A DNA stretch of 64,000 nt from assembly GCA_016718405.1 (NCBI GenBank), contig JADKDJ010000034.1, positions 124,001 to 188,000 on the forward strand. Reading direction: 5' to 3'. Positions 61,576 through 64,000 of the stretch are shown here, piece by piece (position 1 is the stretch's first letter; every line of letters starts with the position of its first letter). This stretch comes from Candidatus Rhodoferax odensensis (GTDB lineage: Bacteria > Pseudomonadota > Gammaproteobacteria > Burkholderiales > Burkholderiaceae_C). The position numbers were made by a program, and so were the translations under genes. The notes under the pieces are model-generated. The model saw nothing but the letters and a program-made list of their open reading frames with translations, ran no database searches and was not told where the DNA came from.

Positions 61576-62589
61576 ATGACCCCGTATGCCCCCTACCCCC
61601 TTGGACGCCCACGCAGACTGCGTCGCGACGCTTTTACCCGCAACTTGGTGCGCGAGACCGCGCTGTCGGTGCACGACTTGATCTACCCCGTGTTTGTTGT
61701 GGATGGCCAACAGCAGCGCCAGGCGGTCGCGTCCATGCCCGGCGTCGAGCGACTCAGCCTCGATCTGTTGCTGCCGGTGGCGCAGGACTGCATGGAGCTG
61801 GGCATTCCGGTGATGGCCTTGTTTCCCGTGATCGACCCCGCGCAGAAGACCCACGACGGCCGTGAAGCGCTCAATGCCGACGGATTGGTGCCGCGCGTTG
61901 TGCGTGAACTCAAAAAACGGTTCCCGGAACTGGGCATCATGACCGATGTCGCGTTAGACCCGTTCACCAGCCACGGACAGGATGGCCTGCCAGACCCACA
62001 CCCTTGCGAGCATGGTTACATCATGAACGATGCAACCGTTGAGGTACTGGTGAAGCAGGCGCTCACTCAAGCTGAAGCGGGTGTGGACATCGTGGCGCCC
62101 AGTGACATGATGGACGGGCGCATTGGGGCAATCCGGCATGCACTGGAAGCCAACCACTTCGTCCACACGCGCATCATGGCCTATAGCGCCAAGTACGCGT
62201 CGGCGTTCTACGGGCCGTTTCGCGACGCGGTGGGCTCGGCGGCAAACCTGGGCAAGGGCAACAAGAAGGTCTACCAGATGGATCCTGGCAACAGCGATGA
62301 GGCGCTACGCGAGGTCGCGCTGGACATCGCCGAAGGCGCAGACATGGTGATGGTCAAGCCCGGCATGCCCTACCTGGACATTGTGCGCAGGGTCAAGGAC
62401 GAGTTCCGCGTGCCAACGTTCGCCTATCAAGTCAGTGGCGAATACGCCATGCTCAAGGCCGCCGCACAAAACGGCTGGATCGATCACGATGCCGTGATGA
62501 TGGAAAGCCTGCTGGCCTTCAAGCGCGCCGGCGCCAATGGCGTGCTGACTTACTTCGCACGTGACGCCGCGCGGCTGCTGCAGAAGTGA
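61576..62589 (+). CDS. hemB: Delta-aminolevulinic acid dehydratase (porphobilinogen synthase)
   Basis: 337 residues. Active-site lysines lie in MAYSAKYASAFYGPFRDA and MVMVKPGMPYLDIVRRV. The metal region reads DVALDPFTSHGQDGL, aspartate-rich rather than cysteine-rich, so a magnesium-type enzyme is expected, as in Pseudomonas. It condenses two ALA molecules to porphobilinogen in haem synthesis. ATG at 61576 was chosen; an upstream start at 61528 adds non-family residues. Confidence 0.97.
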   Translation: MTPYAPYPLGRPRRLRRDAFTRNLVRETALSVHDLIYPVFVVDGQQQRQAVASMPGVERLSLDLLLPVAQDCMELGIPVMALFPVIDPAQKTHDGREALNADGLVPRVVRELKKRFPELGIMTDVALDPFTSHGQDGLPDPHPCEHGYIMNDATVEVLVKQALTQAEAGVDIVAPSDMMDGRIGAIRHALEANHFVHTRIMAYSAKYASAFYGPFRDAVGSAANLGKGNKKVYQMDPGNSDEALREVALDIAEGADMVMVKPGMPYLDIVRRVKDEFRVPTFAYQVSGEYAMLKAAAQNGWIDHDAVMMESLLAFKRAGANGVLTYFARDAARLLQK

Positions 62590-62657
62590 AGCGCGCCTCG
62601 CAGCACTGCAGGGACGGTCTTTGGCTCACTGCGTTTTGACACCACGCACCTGGTCAT

Positions 62658-63776
62658 ATGCGCGTCTTCACGATTGAAGCCGATCGCGTGCGCGAGTCGG
62701 CGCACATACCCACCGCAGCGGCAGAAGGTTCGGCGGCGCCCGGCTTCCTGTGGATCTCGTGCAACCGCACCGAGTTCGAGTCGACGCTGGAGTCCATCCA
62801 GGCCGCGCTGCAGCAACGCACCGGAGCGCAGTTGCTCGATCTGCATGTGTCGGACCTGCTCAACCAGCAGTTGCCCTCGCGTTACGATTTCACTTCGCAA
62901 TACGATCTACTGGTCTTTCGCCGACTCGCTACCGGTTCAAGCGGCGCTGCAGCTACGCCGAAAGACGTGCACCCCACCCCACAGCCCACCGGCGGCCCGC
63001 CCATACTGCGGCGCATTGACACCAGTCCGGTCGGTTTCGCGATATTTGATCAGGTTCTGCTCACAGTCCATCCGCAGGACTGCGCGGTGCGTGACGCCTA
63101 CGCCAGCAAGCTGACCAACCTCACCAGCACCGAGCAGCGCACCGCAAACAGCCGACTGGCCACCAATCCAGCCGATCTGATGCTTCGCATCGTCAACCTG
63201 ATGGTCGATGGCTTTCTTGAATTGCGGCGCGAACTTACCCACCAGCTCGACCATTGGCAGACGGAACTGCTTGACCCCGGCACGCGCTTCAACAATTGGG
63301 GCTCCATCCTGCAGGCGCGACTGGTACTGCACCAGTTGGACGAGATATGCGAGGACCAGCGTGCCGCTATTCAGGACTGGATCGAAGCGATCAAGAGCTG
63401 GGCCGATCACGGCGACGCAGCGAGCCAGCGTGAACGCGATCTGGTCCAGGTGCGCAGTCGCGACGTACTTGAGCACATCGAGCGGGTCGTACACCATGTG
63501 CGCCGGCTGGAGCAAAGCGCGGAAGCTGCCATTCAGATGCACTTCAGTGCCCAGGGGCATCGCACCAATGACATCATGCGCACACTCACGGTGCTGACGG
63601 CCATATTCTTACCCCTGAACCTGATCGCCGGCATCTTTGGCATGAACTTTGACTTTGTCCCGCTGATCCACCGCAGCGGCGGTTTTTGGTGGGCCGTGGG
63701 CGGCATGGGGGTCACCGCTGTGACGCTGGCGCTGGTGTTCTGGCGCAAGCGCTATTTGGCCCGCTCTTCACGCTAA
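62658..63776 (+). CDS. corA: CorA-family divalent metal transporter
   Basis: 372 residues. A cytoplasmic alpha/beta domain and long stalk helix precede two C-terminal helices with the signature IFGMNFDFVPL (GMN near 335-337). Such channels import Mg2+, or export Zn2+/other ions in related ZntB proteins; GMN with FDFVP favours transport of Mg/Co but does not decide. A Pro/Ala-rich stretch near 95-115 is unusual. 68 bases after hemB on the same strand. Confidence 0.9.
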   Translation: MRVFTIEADRVRESAHIPTAAAEGSAAPGFLWISCNRTEFESTLESIQAALQQRTGAQLLDLHVSDLLNQQLPSRYDFTSQYDLLVFRRLATGSSGAAATPKDVHPTPQPTGGPPILRRIDTSPVGFAIFDQVLLTVHPQDCAVRDAYASKLTNLTSTEQRTANSRLATNPADLMLRIVNLMVDGFLELRRELTHQLDHWQTELLDPGTRFNNWGSILQARLVLHQLDEICEDQRAAIQDWIEAIKSWADHGDAASQRERDLVQVRSRDVLEHIERVVHHVRRLEQSAEAAIQMHFSAQGHRTNDIMRTLTVLTAIFLPLNLIAGIFGMNFDFVPLIHRSGGFWWAVGGMGVTAVTLALVFWRKRYLARSSR

Positions 63777-63849
63777 GCGACCGTGCACATCTGCCCTGCG
63801 TCCCGCGATCAATCTCATTCACCCACAGACGGCGTGGAACAATAGCCGC

Positions 63850-64000
63850 ATGACGACAGCCGCGGACCCCAGCTCACAGGACCCACGTTCATTGGTACTG
63901 TTGGGTGCCGGGCATGCCCATGTCCAAGTGCTGGCCCAATTGGCCCGCAAACCATTGCCAGGCGTCCAAGTGACGCTGGTGTCGCCGCACCCGCACTTGT
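63850..64000 (+). CDS. FAD-dependent oxidoreductase, N-terminal fragment cut by window end
   Basis: ATG at 63850, 50 codons visible. The nucleotide-binding start LVLLGAGHAHVQVLAQLARK followed by VTLVSPHPHL matches the pyridine nucleotide-disulfide oxidoreductase group found alone or fused to selenide-water dikinase (SelD), and NDH-2-like proteins. The gene runs past the end of the window, so the exact type cannot be decided. Confidence 0.75.
   Translation, partial: MTTAADPSSQDPRSLVLLGAGHAHVQVLAQLARKPLPGVQVTLVSPHPHL

Overview
The window looks like a chromosome segment of a Burkholderiales betaproteobacterium, most likely family Comamonadaceae. This rests on the style of the ribosomal proteins (S3 with a long low-complexity tail), the HPr/EIIA-Man/EI cluster without a sugar permease, the hemJ-like/hemB pair and the high GC content. 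It is inferred from protein character, not from a database search. Several single-base indels in essential genes (groES, tuf), about twenty in a long repeat array, and poly-G/poly-C blocks indicate uncorrected sequencing or assembly error, so broken frames should not be read as biology.

Layout. (1) 81-6996, minus strand: an operon running RND adaptor, RND pump, small DUF2892 membrane protein, OsmC-like protein, sulfide:quinone-oxidoreductase-like flavoprotein, CsoR/FrmR-family repressor. The repressor lacks the usual metal ligands but keeps two cysteines, and an inverted repeat of CsoR-operator type lies just upstream of the operon. Together these suggest a sulfide/persulfide-responsive cassette. 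A poly-G artefact fuses the pump and DUF2892 frames.

(2) 7194-32020: a complete Lap-type biofilm adhesin locus. It contains a type I secretion ATPase (LapB-like), a membrane fusion protein (LapC-like), a LuxR-type regulator, and a giant LapA-like adhesin. The adhesin has an N-terminal retention module carrying a TAAG LapG-cleavage motif, 9 divergent plus about 34 nearly identical 95-residue repeats, and RTX and T1SS C-terminal signals. Next come LapD-like (degenerate GGDEF/EAL) and LapG-like (Cys-His-Asp protease) genes, and a divergent LapE-like TolC protein with an extra C-terminal NTF2-like domain. In known Lap systems LapD binds c-di-GMP and sequesters LapG so the adhesin stays on the surface; when c-di-GMP falls, LapG cuts at the retention module and releases it.

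(3) 32045-47509: housekeeping and transport genes: ssb, two drug-type MFS transporters, uvrA, a CopD-like protein, groES-groEL under a perfect CIRCE element, EIIA-Man/HPr/EI, another MFS transporter, a degenerate sensor/receiver protein, a GNAT acetyltransferase and a peroxiredoxin.

(4) 47614-57993, minus strand: str and S10 operons in the order rpsL, rpsG, fusA, tuf, rpsJ, then after a strong internal promoter rplC, rplD, rplW, rplB, rpsS, rplV, rpsC, rplP, rpmC, rpsQ, ending at a terminator rather than running into rplN.

(5) 58167-64000: a D,D-carboxypeptidase, a 2Fe-2S ferredoxin-like protein, a VanZ-family protein, a HemJ/CopD-like protein, a strongly supported ~100-nt small RNA antisense to the hemB upstream region, hemB, a CorA transporter, and the start of a FAD-dependent oxidoreductase cut by the window end.
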